The translations under genes and the position numbers were made by a program. Of a DNA stretch of 39,744 nucleotides, positions 29,540-37,333 are shown in pieces. The first letter of the stretch is position 1. The number at the start of each line of letters is the position of its first letter. Source of the DNA: a virus; the IMG/VR virus record IMGVR_UViG_3300033052_000019, positions 1-39,744 of that record, one strand, 5' to 3'. The notes below the pieces were generated by a model. That model had not been told where the DNA came from and did no database searches. It saw only the letters and a list, made by a program, of their open reading frames with translations.

Positions 29540-29568
29540 ATTATATTCAAGTTCCTGGGACTTGTACA
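29540..29568 (-). promoter_or_regulatory. Early promoter of the 64-aa gene
   Basis: TGTACA (29568-29563), a 17-nt spacer and TATAAT (29545-29540) on the minus strand. Within 50 nt a plus-strand late box points the other way. Confidence 0.7.
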
Positions 29569-29592
29569 TACTTTCTTAAAAATTTTTTTGCG

Positions 29593-29600
29593 GATAAATA
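29593..29600 (+). promoter_or_regulatory. Late-type promoter of the plus-strand gene
   Basis: GATAAATA on the plus strand, 31 nt before the GTG start of the only plus-strand gene. Confidence 0.65.
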
Positions 29601-29630
29601 TCGATACACAGATCCATAAGGAATACAACA

Positions 29631-30134
29631 GTGTCGAAGAAAAACGCCCCGCCACTCATTTTGGAAGAGCTTCAAGACAAGGCCAACTACTTGTACTTGA
29701 CGCTGATTGAATACAAGAAGGAACGATATCTCACGATCATCGACAACATCCGTGGCTCGGACATCTCGGCATATGTCCTTGACTACGTGGATGCTGAAGA
29801 CATCGACATGGCTTGGCTACTAAGTGTTGCGAACATTTGGTATTACAAGTCTAGTGAGAAGTATCCATTGTCTTTTGAATTCGCTAAGCTTGGTGTCAAG
29901 GATAAGGTTGAACCGATCCTTCGCACCTTCAACATCGACTATGTCTCGCGCATGATTGGCAAGATCTTTGTCTATGACATCGATGCCAAACCAAAGATCA
30001 AGCGCAAGCGAGTCAACATCATCCCATCTACTGTAGAGATCAAACTCAAAAAGACCACGAAGGTCGATAACGGAATCTTGAAAGATGGTTCGCTTGTGAT
30101 GACATCCGGTCAAGACGTCTCATTCGAGAAATAA
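29631..30134 (+). CDS. Hypothetical protein, only plus-strand gene, 167 aa
   Basis: Starts GTG with AAGGA 8 nt upstream (MSKKNAPPLILEELQDKANY). The first 90 residues are helical and rich in Tyr and acidic residues. The C-terminal third turns basic (KIKRKRVNIIPSTVEIKLKK), which could bind nucleic acid. It has its own late-type promoter and ends at a shared bidirectional terminator facing the lipoprotein gene. No family recognised. Confidence 0.8.
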   Translation: MSKKNAPPLILEELQDKANYLYLTLIEYKKERYLTIIDNIRGSDISAYVLDYVDAEDIDMAWLLSVANIWYYKSSEKYPLSFEFAKLGVKDKVEPILRTFNIDYVSRMIGKIFVYDIDAKPKIKRKRVNIIPSTVEIKLKKTTKVDNGILKDGSLVMTSGQDVSFEK

Positions 30135-30139
30135 CAAAA

Positions 30140-30161
30140 AAGGCTTCCTTTCGGAAGCCTT
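30140..30161. terminator. Bidirectional terminator between convergent genes
   Basis: A 9-bp stem AAGGCTTCC with GGAAGCCTT and a 4-nt loop. It is preceded by six A residues and followed by CTTCG, serving the plus-strand 167-aa gene and the minus-strand lipoprotein gene. Confidence 0.85.
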
Positions 30162-30182
30162 CTTCGTTTCTAGCTGGTTCGC

Positions 30183-31556
30183 TTACTGGGCGACGCTGAC
30201 ACCATAGTCGCTGTTCAGGCTTTCGATCTTGCCGTCGGACGGGATGATCCAGTTGATCCACGACATGTACTTCTTGAAGTTCGCCGAGTTCGTGTACAGC
30301 GTGGTCGAAACATTCGTCGCCTGATCAACCTTCTCGATCTTGCTGAAGCCGTACATCGGACCAGTCGTATTGATGTGAACCCGGTTCAGGTAGATCGCGT
30401 TGTTCTTGAAGACCAGATCCAGGGTCGTCGTGAAGCTTGCATCAGTCGTCAGAACCTTGTCGGTCGTGAAGTGCTGGGTTCCATCGTTCGAGATGATCGT
30501 CGGCTTGTAGCCTTGAGCACCACTTTCTTCACCGGCCAAGAACGCATCGACCGTACCATTCGCATCGAAGTCAACCAGTTCGGCAGTGTAAATCTGCGAG
30601 TTCATCGGAACCGTGCCAAGACGAGTCGTGTCTTCAGCGAACGAACCGTTCTTGTCATTAACGAGCATGTACGGCTTGCCGTGGCCAATGTTGTCGGTCA
30701 CGAGCACGTCAGCGTAGCCGTTGCTCGAGAAGTCTGCCGCAGATGCACTGTGACAAAAGCAGGTCGTCGGCACCGCTACGTTCTTGTACTTGCCATCGGC
30801 CTGGCTCATCAGCACACGAGGCTGTTCACCCGCGAAAGGTGCAGCATCGAACCCATGGCAGGCGAAGAACACATCGGGCTTGCCATCGGCGTTGAAATCG
30901 GCAACCGCTGCCTTGCGAGGATGCAGGCAACCGGAGTTCGATTCAAGGACTTCGGGCGTGTGATCGACCCAGGCCGAGTTCTCGAATTTCCAGAAGTGGA
31001 TGTGGCCAAACTTGCTTGCCGTTGCGGTATTGGTCGGATCGTATTCGAGGGAATGAGTGACCATCGAGTACGTGCCTTCCTGGAAGAAGTCGGCGAACGC
31101 TACCGCATTGCCGCCATCGACTTCATCCGGCAGCTTCTGGGCGCCGATCGCTTCGGCGGCATTGGCCTTGTTCTGGTACGAGGTCTTGGCAACAGGCAGC
31201 GGCACCATCAGATACGCGGTTTGCGTCGCAGCAGTGCCATCAGCGGCCTTGCAAGTCAGGGTGTACGGGGTTTGCCCAGGAGTCGAAGCCGAGAACACAG
31301 ACGTTCCGGTCATCGGTTGAGAACCAGCCCAGGCGCCAGAGGCTTCGCAGCTCGTTGCACCAGACACGGTCCAGTTGAGCTTGGCGGTCTCGCCGGCCGC
31401 GGCCTTCGGGTTGTCGAATGCGAGGGTGATCTTCGGCGATTCACTCGGCTGTGCGCTCGGCGGATTGACTACAGAAGGCGGCGATGCACCTTCACCACCT
31501 CCACCGCCACAGGCAGCAAGAGCCAGACACAATGCAACTCCCAGAATCTTCTTCAT
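30183..31556 (-). CDS. Lipoprotein with FG-GAP/VCBS beta-propeller repeats
   Basis: The 457-aa protein has a lipoprotein signal peptide MKKILGVALCLALAACGGGG (lipobox LAAC, acylated Cys16), then a Ser/Pro-rich linker and an Ig-like domain (residues 40-115, TAKLNWTVSGATSCEASGAW). A propeller with calcium-binding FG-GAP loops follows (DFNADGKPDV, DFSSNGYADV, DFDANGTVDA). It would be exported and anchored in a host membrane, probably facing outward. It looks bacterial and more GC-rich than its neighbours, flanked by a terminator, which fits a moron (an acquired cargo gene). Possible roles are superinfection exclusion or host-surface change; this is inference. Confidence 0.88.
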   Translation of the reverse strand: MKKILGVALCLALAACGGGGGEGASPPSVVNPPSAQPSESPKITLAFDNPKAAAGETAKLNWTVSGATSCEASGAWAGSQPMTGTSVFSASTPGQTPYTLTCKAADGTAATQTAYLMVPLPVAKTSYQNKANAAEAIGAQKLPDEVDGGNAVAFADFFQEGTYSMVTHSLEYDPTNTATASKFGHIHFWKFENSAWVDHTPEVLESNSGCLHPRKAAVADFNADGKPDVFFACHGFDAAPFAGEQPRVLMSQADGKYKNVAVPTTCFCHSASAADFSSNGYADVLVTDNIGHGKPYMLVNDKNGSFAEDTTRLGTVPMNSQIYTAELVDFDANGTVDAFLAGEESGAQGYKPTIISNDGTQHFTTDKVLTTDASFTTTLDLVFKNNAIYLNRVHINTTGPMYGFSKIEKVDQATNVSTTLYTNSANFKKYMSWINWIIPSDGKIESLNSDYGVSVAQ

Positions 31557-31676
31557 GTTCTTCTCCCGTTCTTGTTTAATTCAGCACAGTTGGCTGAACT
31601 TGTTAGCAATATTATTGCTTAGAAAAGTAGAAGTAACTTGAATAAAAATTTATTTAGGAATTTTGCGGAAACAGCA

Positions 31677-31700
31677 AAATGGAGACCGAAGTCTCCATTT
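31677..31700 (-). terminator. Terminator after the nucleotidyltransferase gene
   Basis: A 10-bp stem AAATGGAGAC with GTCTCCATTT around a UUCG loop (minus strand). It is close to the stop codon and nearly identical in its core to the hairpin at 14513-14530. The rest of the 31557-31702 gap shows no gene. Confidence 0.85.
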
Positions 31701-31702
31701 CA

Positions 31703-32761
31703 TTAATGCCAGTTGTACGAATTAACTCGCGCGTCATAAAACGCATAGAAGCGCATCATCCAATCCTTGAGCCATCCTTCGAATTGCCCGAGGAGAAGAT
31801 CAGACCGTTCTGGCAGTTCTGTCTTCTCTTTCACTTCGTCCAATTCAACGAATAGATCCTCAAGCAGCTTCGACACTTCTTCAAATGTCCTTTCACCATG
31901 CTTGATCGACAGAAGCAAATCAACTTCTTCTTGTGGGAATGGGAACGACAGCTTCTTATCACGCAGCAATTGGATTGCTTGCTTAGTGATTCGAACAGCA
32001 TGCGCCGTTGCCTTCCAATCGATGCCGGCAGCCTGTTCGGCCGCTTCGGCACGCGATCCATACTTGCTCATCAGATTGTTGACACGATCCAGGGCTTCAG
32101 CCAATGTAATGTTCGACGGATACAGCTTCTCAAGAACACTGATTGCCGGAAGCATCTTGTCCATGTGCTCGTAAGTCGCCATGAACAGATACTTGTCTTT
32201 ATTCGCTTCAACCCAAGGCGTCAAGACTTCAAGACGAGCGTCCGAAGGCGTTGTCTCAAGAACAGTGACTAGATGATCATGGAGCTTGCGCACCGAGGCG
32301 AGACGAGTTCCCTTGATCCCATAGATCTGCGCTTGATTCATCGCATAGCCAATCATGGCCTTGATGTTCGAAGTCAAGAACTTCTTTGTCATGTCATAGA
32401 CAAAGTCTCGGAACAGATTGCTATCATCGGTCAGGACTTGGCCGGCATGGTTCGTCTCCATTTGGAGAACTCCAAAGGCGAGTTCAAGCGCATATGTCTG
32501 TCCACCGATGAAATCATTCGCGAAAACCTGGATCGGGATGTACTCGTAATCGACATCATCTTTAGTGTTGCGAGTCTTGTCACCGCCAGTTGAGACAACA
32601 ACGTTGGTTGGTTTGCGGCCGATCAGAAGCTGTGCCTTCTCAGGAAGGAACACTTCTTTCCAGTCGATATCCGACGATGGAGTGTTGGTTCCGTAAAGGC
32701 GAGACCCGAACATCGTCTTGTAAAGGGTTTGGCGCCCCTTTAACGCTTTATGATTTGCCAT
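31703..32761 (-). CDS. RlaP-like nucleotidyltransferase (RNA repair-type)
   Basis: The 352-aa protein carries the DNA-polymerase-beta-fold nucleotidyltransferase motif GSRLYGTNTPSSDIDWK near residues 20-36 (GS, then DxD), as in the RlaP / PF10127 family described with RNA ligases. Downstream helices fit its C-terminal region. Family members are thought to add nucleotides to RNA ends in repair, which is notable beside a Ro60 gene and tRNA-like RNAs. The start follows GAAGAATAAT. It ends a four-gene late operon that begins at 33750. Confidence 0.82.
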   Translation of the reverse strand: MANHKALKGRQTLYKTMFGSRLYGTNTPSSDIDWKEVFLPEKAQLLIGRKPTNVVVSTGGDKTRNTKDDVDYEYIPIQVFANDFIGGQTYALELAFGVLQMETNHAGQVLTDDSNLFRDFVYDMTKKFLTSNIKAMIGYAMNQAQIYGIKGTRLASVRKLHDHLVTVLETTPSDARLEVLTPWVEANKDKYLFMATYEHMDKMLPAISVLEKLYPSNITLAEALDRVNNLMSKYGSRAEAAEQAAGIDWKATAHAVRITKQAIQLLRDKKLSFPFPQEEVDLLLSIKHGERTFEEVSKLLEDLFVELDEVKEKTELPERSDLLLGQFEGWLKDWMMRFYAFYDARVNSYNWH

Positions 32762-32782
32762 ATTATTCTTCTTGTGATCTTG

Positions 32783-33361
32783 TTATTCGAAACTGATTCC
32801 GGCTGAAATCAGGTGCAACTGTAAAACGATGACCTGGGCATAGGCAATCGCGTGGCCCTTCTTGAACGAATACTCTTCATCCGTGTAGTCGTACAGGAGG
32901 CGACGAATCTCTTGCTTGTGCGTCAGGTATTTGTCGACCATGTGCCGTTTGCCAGGACGAATCAAGGCAATTGCATCAGCAAGATCGTTGATGGACTTCG
33001 GTTGGAGTTGCTTGATCAGATCGAAATGCTTGGAGATCTGAAATAGCTGCTTGACAATCGAGGCAGACTTCAAAAGATCCCAAGGAGGATCGAGCTCAAG
33101 AAGAGCGTTGATTTCTTCCTTGGATTCGAAATAATTATACACCGAGTTGTGCAGCATATCGATCTTAAAATATCCAAGAGTCTCGGCATCTTTGTATGGT
33201 ATCGCAGCGAGCCCAGTCAGAGGATCGGTTGGGATCTTCTGTGGGTGGATTCCACACGGATGCTTGAGAGCACGCCCGTTGACAACTTGCATTGCCAAAG
33301 GCCAGTGTGCAAAGATTTTAGCGATCGGGGTATCCGATCGCAGATCGATGTCGATATCCAT
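32783..33361 (-). CDS. Miniature DnaE-like protein (DNA polymerase III alpha fragment)
   Basis: The 192-aa protein aligns by eye with the region around residues 610-780 of bacterial DnaE. LKHPCGIHP corresponds to the HAGGVVIAP area, LGYFKIDML to VKFDFLGL, LQPKSINDLADAIALIRPGK to [20 protein letters not shown], and YSFKKGHAIAYAQVIVLQLH to GFNKSHSAAYALVSYQ. The palm with its catalytic aspartates, PHP and tau-binding parts are absent, so it cannot polymerise alone. It may act as an accessory or decoy protein. It belongs to the late operon from 33750. Confidence 0.75.
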   Translation of the reverse strand: MDIDIDLRSDTPIAKIFAHWPLAMQVVNGRALKHPCGIHPQKIPTDPLTGLAAIPYKDAETLGYFKIDMLHNSVYNYFESKEEINALLELDPPWDLLKSASIVKQLFQISKHFDLIKQLQPKSINDLADAIALIRPGKRHMVDKYLTHKQEIRRLLYDYTDEEYSFKKGHAIAYAQVIVLQLHLISAGISFE

Positions 33362-33367
33362 AGTGAA

Positions 33368-33592
33368 TCAGTTGTCTGTTAGATCAGACATCCGTTGAAG
33401 CATATAGAGTTTACGAAGATAGTCGTCGTACTCGTCTTGCGTCATGTCTTTGATGTATTGCTTACAGAACCCTGTCTTCACCAAGTGTTCGTTGAACTTG
33501 AGGCGGGTGAACATCTGCCCGAAGACCTCACGCGACTTTGCGTCAAATCCTCGGCGTCGTTCGTCACCAGCTGGTGCCAAAACTACAGTCAT
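33368..33592 (-). CDS. Hypothetical protein, 74 aa
   Basis: MTVVLAPAGDERRRGFDAKS starts a 74-residue helical protein. Its ATG overlaps the stop of the coiled-coil gene (ATGA), and its stop precedes the DnaE-like gene by 6 nt. A charged helix (YIKDMTQDEYDDYLRKLYML) fills the C-terminal half. Family unknown. Its position suggests a partner of the DnaE-like protein. Confidence 0.75.
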   Translation of the reverse strand: MTVVLAPAGDERRRGFDAKSREVFGQMFTRLKFNEHLVKTGFCKQYIKDMTQDEYDDYLRKLYMLQRMSDLTDN

Positions 33593-33750
33593 TTGTTTTG
33601 TTTATTGGTTTGAGTTTGTGTAGGATTCCCGGTCTGGTATTGAGTCAGAATGCTCTTCAACATGTAGTTCTCTTCGACAAGAGAGTTAATGATATTGTTG
33701 AGTTTCTGAATATCACTTTCTAGACGTTTAGCATTTTTACCGACAGACAT
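33589..33750 (-). CDS. Small coiled-coil protein, 53 aa
   Basis: MSVGKNAKRLESDIQKLNNI starts a 53-residue coiled coil with a polar Gln/Thr tail (TQTQTNKQNK). A near-perfect Shine-Dalgarno GGAGG precedes the ATG, and the best T4-like late box in the window (TATAAATA) lies 42 nt upstream. It heads the late operon with the 74-aa, DnaE-like and nucleotidyltransferase genes. Confidence 0.75.
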   Translation of the reverse strand: MSVGKNAKRLESDIQKLNNIINSLVEENYMLKSILTQYQTGNPTQTQTNKQNK

Positions 33751-33791
33751 AATAACCTCCTACGTATGGAAATTGTAAGTGTAGCTAAACT

Positions 33792-33799
33792 TATTTATA
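33792..33799 (-). promoter_or_regulatory. Canonical T4-like late promoter
   Basis: TATAAATA on the minus strand, an exact match to the T4 late consensus, 42 nt before the ATG at 33750. Confidence 0.75.
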
Positions 33800-33827
33800 C
33801 CCGACTTTCGATTTTTACTATCAAGTT

Positions 33828-34133
33828 TTATGACTTGAGAGCTTTGCCTTTTGGTTTCGTGAGTTGTTTGAGATACGCCAAGGCTTCGTCTTGATCATCG
33901 AAGAATTTAACATTGGGTACTGAGAGTGCCCAATTCACCGCGGATTGGCCTAACGTTCTGAAGCCCGGCGAATTGCGATACACGCTATAGCCCCAGATGT
34001 ACAAGACTCCATCGCCTCTAGAAGGCCAGATCTTACAGCACAGGATTGATGGGAAACTATCATACCCATACACGACCCATAATGGGATGTTTTGTAATTC
34101 TGGGTTTGCCGCAATATCATCCATTGTGATCAT
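33828..34133 (-). CDS. Hypothetical protein, 101 aa
   Basis: MITMDDIAANPELQNIPLWV starts a 101-residue protein; its ATG overlaps the stop of the zinc-finger gene (ATGA), with the ATG at 34124 (MDDIAA) as an alternative. The middle is beta-rich (YGYDSFPSILCCKIWPSRGD) and the tail basic. No family recognised. Confidence 0.7.
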   Translation of the reverse strand: MITMDDIAANPELQNIPLWVVYGYDSFPSILCCKIWPSRGDGVLYIWGYSVYRNSPGFRTLGQSAVNWALSVPNVKFFDDQDEALAYLKQLTKPKGKALKS

Positions 34134-34798
34134 ATGCCTAGCTCCTTTGCAATCATCTTCATGTGGTCAACGACCTTTGGATTGGCCTGAAACTTCTCAG
34201 CCCAATAGTTGTACCCGATCAGGTTCATCAACTCTTCTCTCTCGGGACCGGAGAGCGCCGCCAGGAACGCTTTGAATTGAGACGAGCACAGCAATAGCCA
34301 TGGACTCAATTGACGTTGCCTGATAAGGTGCATGACCTCTCTGTGATTGACGACAGAGAAGACCCTTTGAACTGGCATTTCGGCGGCTTCAGCAATCTTG
34401 TACAACGTGTCAACCGTGTTGACGGCTTGATCAAGTGGATCCGACTTGCGGTCAATCCATTCCAAGTAGAGCGAGTAGCATTCGTCCTTGCACCACATCA
34501 TCGGCGAAATCTGCTTGTCAGACATGAGCTTGATGTACTGCTCTGTCGAAGGCAGATTGAGCTTACGAGCCCGATCAACAAAGTTCAGGAATGATTTGAA
34601 GTACCGAGATGTCGAGAATGTTTCGATTGGCGGAACTTTGCGATTATAGTTTCGCATCCACTGCGAGTACATGTCATAAGCCGCCATTCCTTCTGGAGTC
34701 TTGAGGTCATCAGCTCGCTCCATCTGAGGACACTTGTGCTTCATGAATGATGCTTCACGGACAAATGTCTTGAAGCAGTAGTTACATTCGTATGCCAT
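34130..34798 (-). CDS. Zinc-finger phage protein, 222 aa
   Basis: Begins MAYECNYCFKTFVREASF; the residues CNYC, then H, then C (C-x2-C-x12-H-x3-C, residues 5 to 24) form a single C2H2-type zinc finger. The rest is helical with WMRNYNRKVP and WCKDECYSLY segments and looks like a globular domain conserved among T4-like phages, but I cannot name it. Starts and stops touch those of its neighbours. Nucleic-acid binding is plausible from the finger. Confidence 0.75.
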   Translation of the reverse strand: MAYECNYCFKTFVREASFMKHKCPQMERADDLKTPEGMAAYDMYSQWMRNYNRKVPPIETFSTSRYFKSFLNFVDRARKLNLPSTEQYIKLMSDKQISPMMWCKDECYSLYLEWIDRKSDPLDQAVNTVDTLYKIAEAAEMPVQRVFSVVNHREVMHLIRQRQLSPWLLLCSSQFKAFLAALSGPEREELMNLIGYNYWAEKFQANPKVVDHMKMIAKELGI

Positions 34799-35197
34799 TT
34801 ACTTCCTCTCTTCAGGCGAACCGCAGAACAAGCAGCAATCATCCGTCTCCCAGTTCGGATTATAGCTGCCATCCTCGTCCTTGCAGTCTTCAGGGATATC
34901 GACTAGAATACCACCGGCGAGTTTGACCTTGCCACCTTCGGAAAAGTAATGGCAAGCATGATCAGGCGATTTCGGACAATACCATCCGAGGTCCTCACCA
35001 CATAGTTCGCACCAAGCCGAACCGCAATCCCAGTTGCCGCTATCTTCGGTATACGAGACTACATGAATACATTGGTCCTTCTTGGCTTGATATGCATCCT
35101 TTGCTTTCCGCATAGCCTTATGGAGAGCAGTCAATTGATCCGCAAATACCTTCTGGGCTTCGGTGAGTTCTGTGGTGTGGACCTTTCTCTTTTTCAT
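34799..35197 (-). CDS. Cysteine-rich zinc-ribbon-like protein, 132 aa
   Basis: MKKRKVHTTELTEAQKVFAD starts a 132-residue protein. A basic helix (residues 14-42) precedes cysteine pairs at WCELCGED, WYCPKSPDHACHYF and DDCCLFCG, enough for one or two zinc sites. Its stop abuts the start of the 222-aa zinc-finger gene and it overlaps the clamp-loader gene by 4 nt. Function unknown; DNA or RNA contact is likely. Confidence 0.75.
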   Translation of the reverse strand: MKKRKVHTTELTEAQKVFADQLTALHKAMRKAKDAYQAKKDQCIHVVSYTEDSGNWDCGSAWCELCGEDLGWYCPKSPDHACHYFSEGGKVKLAGGILVDIPEDCKDEDGSYNPNWETDDCCLFCGSPEERK

Positions 35198-35652
35198 TTC
35201 AGTTCTTTCTTCAGCTTTGCCAATTCTTCTTTTTGGTAGCCAAGCTCTTCTGCCATGCCAAGAATATCTTCCGCATCAAGGATGCGCATCGCGTCCTTGG
35301 CTTTCTTAGGACCAAAGTTGTAGTAGTCCATGACCACATCAATGCCTTTGACCTTCTTGACTGTATTCTTTGCACCAAGCCATCCGTATCGGCGAGGAGT
35401 CTTTGAGCTCGCTGCACATTGAAGCTTGTACAGTAGTTCGGGATGCTTACCAAGAGGAAAGACATACCGATTGACCAGCTCATTGACATACAAGATTTGC
35501 TTGGTGTCTGAAGTGCCAGTCGTCCAACGCATTGCGATCAATGGTGAGTACCCTTTCTTCTGTTCATCAGACAGCTTTGAATAGAGGAGCGTATCGTTCT
35601 TGTCGATCGAGCCAAGCAGTTGGAAAATATCTAGTGCGAATTCTTTTGCCAT
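35194..35652 (-). CDS. Clamp loader small subunit (gp62-like)
   Basis: The 152-aa protein starts MAKEFALDIFQLLGS behind GAATAAT; the longer open frame lacks a start site. It resembles T4-superfamily gp62: YSPLIAMRWTTGTSDTKQIL, then LVNRYVFPLGKHPELLYKLQ, then KTPRRYGWL and VVMDYYNFGPKKAKDAMRIL, matching the family order (NR..S...D.....NEMNRY, PKKRF..W, YY.YS..KA..AL..L). With gp44 it loads the sliding clamp onto primed DNA. The gp44-like gene lies 700 nt away, separated by two small genes. Confidence 0.75.
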   Translation of the reverse strand: MAKEFALDIFQLLGSIDKNDTLLYSKLSDEQKKGYSPLIAMRWTTGTSDTKQILYVNELVNRYVFPLGKHPELLYKLQCAASSKTPRRYGWLGAKNTVKKVKGIDVVMDYYNFGPKKAKDAMRILDAEDILGMAEELGYQKEELAKLKKELK

Positions 35653-35659
35653 ATTATTC

Positions 35660-36019
35660 TTATTTGATCGCCATTGGGCATGGGCCATTCTCGCAGTATG
35701 GAGGTGGATTGCCTGGGATATGAGTTAGCCCGCATCGCGTACACTCATAGACAGGCTTTTTGTTCTTCTGAATGTAGTAGATCATCATGCTAATCCAGAG
35801 GCTGTTCGCTACCATGATCGCAATACCACCAGCAAAGCTCCAGTACTGGTTGAGTGATGGATAGAAAAACAGATTCCATACACCCCAAGCGAAGAAGTAG
35901 ATTGTACTCCATACGCTCACACCTTTGACCGTCTTGTCGCGATAGAGCATGAGGCAGTTGCGGAACAGGAAAATCGAACCAGTGAACTCAAAGAGTCCAT
36001 TGATCATGTCATTGGTCAT
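35660..36019 (-). CDS. SemiSWEET/PQ-loop-like membrane protein with Cys tail, 119 aa
   Basis: Start MTNDMINGLFEF, with GGAG 7 nt upstream and an 11-nt overlap with the previous gene. Three transmembrane helices (about residues 5-22, 33-54 and 62-83) surround a TVKGVSVWST loop like those of SemiSWEET sugar transporters. The C-terminal tail has YECTRCGLTHIP and YCENGPCP, a rubredoxin-like four-cysteine knuckle that normal SemiSWEETs lack. A transport or sensor role is possible. Confidence 0.65.
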   Translation of the reverse strand: MTNDMINGLFEFTGSIFLFRNCLMLYRDKTVKGVSVWSTIYFFAWGVWNLFFYPSLNQYWSFAGGIAIMVANSLWISMMIYYIQKNKKPVYECTRCGLTHIPGNPPPYCENGPCPMAIK

Positions 36020-36320
36020 CAAACAACTCCAGTTGTACCCATTTCTTTTCGCGAAGAGTTCTGATGTTGACTTGGAATGGCCAATTGGTTCCAATCGCAA
36101 ACAGCGACTGGTATTGGACGCCCAAGACTTCATGGACCTCTTCGTAGATGTGCAGCGAATTATGTACTTCAATCGGATCCAGAGGAGCAAGAATTTCACG
36201 ATAGAAGTGCGACGCATCTTCCAGCTCTTCGTAGATGTATGTCCCGAGAACTTTGTCGATGATTCGATCCATAACATCCGAAGGGATGTTCTTGTATGGG
36301 CTCAGTTTTTCTTGTTCCAT
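36009..36320 (-). CDS. Hypothetical protein, 103 aa
   Basis: MEQEKLSPYKNIPSDVMDRI begins a 103-residue protein behind GGAGACAGAA. It is helical and acidic with several His/Tyr residues (IEVHNSLHIYEEVHEVLGV). Its end overlaps the membrane-protein gene. It lies between the two clamp-loader genes but has no recognised family. Confidence 0.72.
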   Translation of the reverse strand: MEQEKLSPYKNIPSDVMDRIIDKVLGTYIYEELEDASHFYREILAPLDPIEVHNSLHIYEEVHEVLGVQYQSLFAIGTNWPFQVNIRTLREKKWVQLELFDDQ

Positions 36321-36339
36321 TTCTGTCTCCGATTTGAGA

Positions 36340-37263
36340 TTACAGGCTATTCAGACGAATACACATGGCTGCGAAGTTGATTTCAGGGTCAGCGACGAGC
36401 GAGTGACGATACAGATATTCTGCAATCAGCACAATGCCTTTCTCTGTTTTTTCGGCATCAAAGCCTTCGGCCTTATGCAGGTTCTCATACATGAAGCGAT
36501 ACACGTCTTCATACTCTTCACGACCCACGTTGTCGCACACGACCTTACGGAGACCGCCGATGTTGCCTGCACCAAGCAGATCGACTAGTTGGAACTTGTA
36601 GTCGCTGCTCGCTTCAGTGGTCGGCTCATGCAGCTTGCCATCGTACGAGTTCTCCTGCAGTGCGCCGATCAGGGCACGCAGGTCTGGGTAGTATGCGGTG
36701 ATGTAGCGTTCGAGCAGTTCGACTTCAAAGTCAATGCCTTCACCGACTAGAATATTTGCCACGAGAACGGCGGAGTCTTCGAACGAAGGCGCCTTGAATT
36801 CGTAGTGGGTCATCCGCGACTTAAGAGCTGGAATGATCTTGTTCGCGTAGTTGCAAGTGCAAATGAAGCGAACGTAATCACTGTATTCAGACATCATGAC
36901 ACGAAGAGCACCTTGTGCGTTCGGCGACATGTAGTCCATTTCTTCAAGCTGGACGACCTTGAACGCGCTGTTGGCATAGGTCTGGACGAAGTTGAAGATG
37001 CGATCACGAACCACGTCAACGCTGGTTTCCTTCGACACGTCAATGTTCAGAACATCGATCGGATCAAGTTTGAACTCGGCAACTAGCGCATTGGAGATCG
37101 AAGACTTGCCTGAACCTTGCACACCAGTTAGGAGCAGGTGAGGGAATTCACCTTCCTTGAGATAGCGCATGAACTGCGCCTTCTGTGCAGGATTTTGGAA
37201 CACCACTTCCGACAGAGACTGGGGTGCATGCTTCTTATACCAAAGCTTTTTGATCTTGGCCAT
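36340..37263 (-). CDS. Clamp loader ATPase subunit (gp44-like)
   Basis: The 307-aa AAA+ protein has Walker A GVQGSGKSS near residues 46-54, Walker B VVQLEEMDYM near 103-112 and a sensor-1 ICTCNYANKI near 135. The loader RFC-type segment reads KSRMTHYEF, where the SRC motif of clamp loaders has methionine instead of cysteine. The N-terminal KKHAPQSLSEVVFQ corresponds to the RP.SL.D motif. It uses ATP to open and load the sliding clamp with gp62. Its leader has no Shine-Dalgarno sequence, as in other genes here. Confidence 0.88.
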   Translation of the reverse strand: MAKIKKLWYKKHAPQSLSEVVFQNPAQKAQFMRYLKEGEFPHLLLTGVQGSGKSSISNALVAEFKLDPIDVLNIDVSKETSVDVVRDRIFNFVQTYANSAFKVVQLEEMDYMSPNAQGALRVMMSEYSDYVRFICTCNYANKIIPALKSRMTHYEFKAPSFEDSAVLVANILVGEGIDFEVELLERYITAYYPDLRALIGALQENSYDGKLHEPTTEASSDYKFQLVDLLGAGNIGGLRKVVCDNVGREEYEDVYRFMYENLHKAEGFDAEKTEKGIVLIAEYLYRHSLVADPEINFAAMCIRLNSL

Positions 37264-37333
37264 ATGATTTTATAGGTGGAGTGAAAACAAGAAGACTTGA
37301 CATTCTTTATGAATGCCAAATATTATTTTGATT

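Noticed and set aside
30375-31622. Long plus-strand frame opposite the lipoprotein gene
   Set aside because: Shadow of the high-GC lipoprotein gene; arginine-rich artefact with no domain.
34130-34798. Late sigma factor gp55 homologue
   Set aside because: The zinc finger and helical body do not match sigma region 2 motifs that I can recognise.
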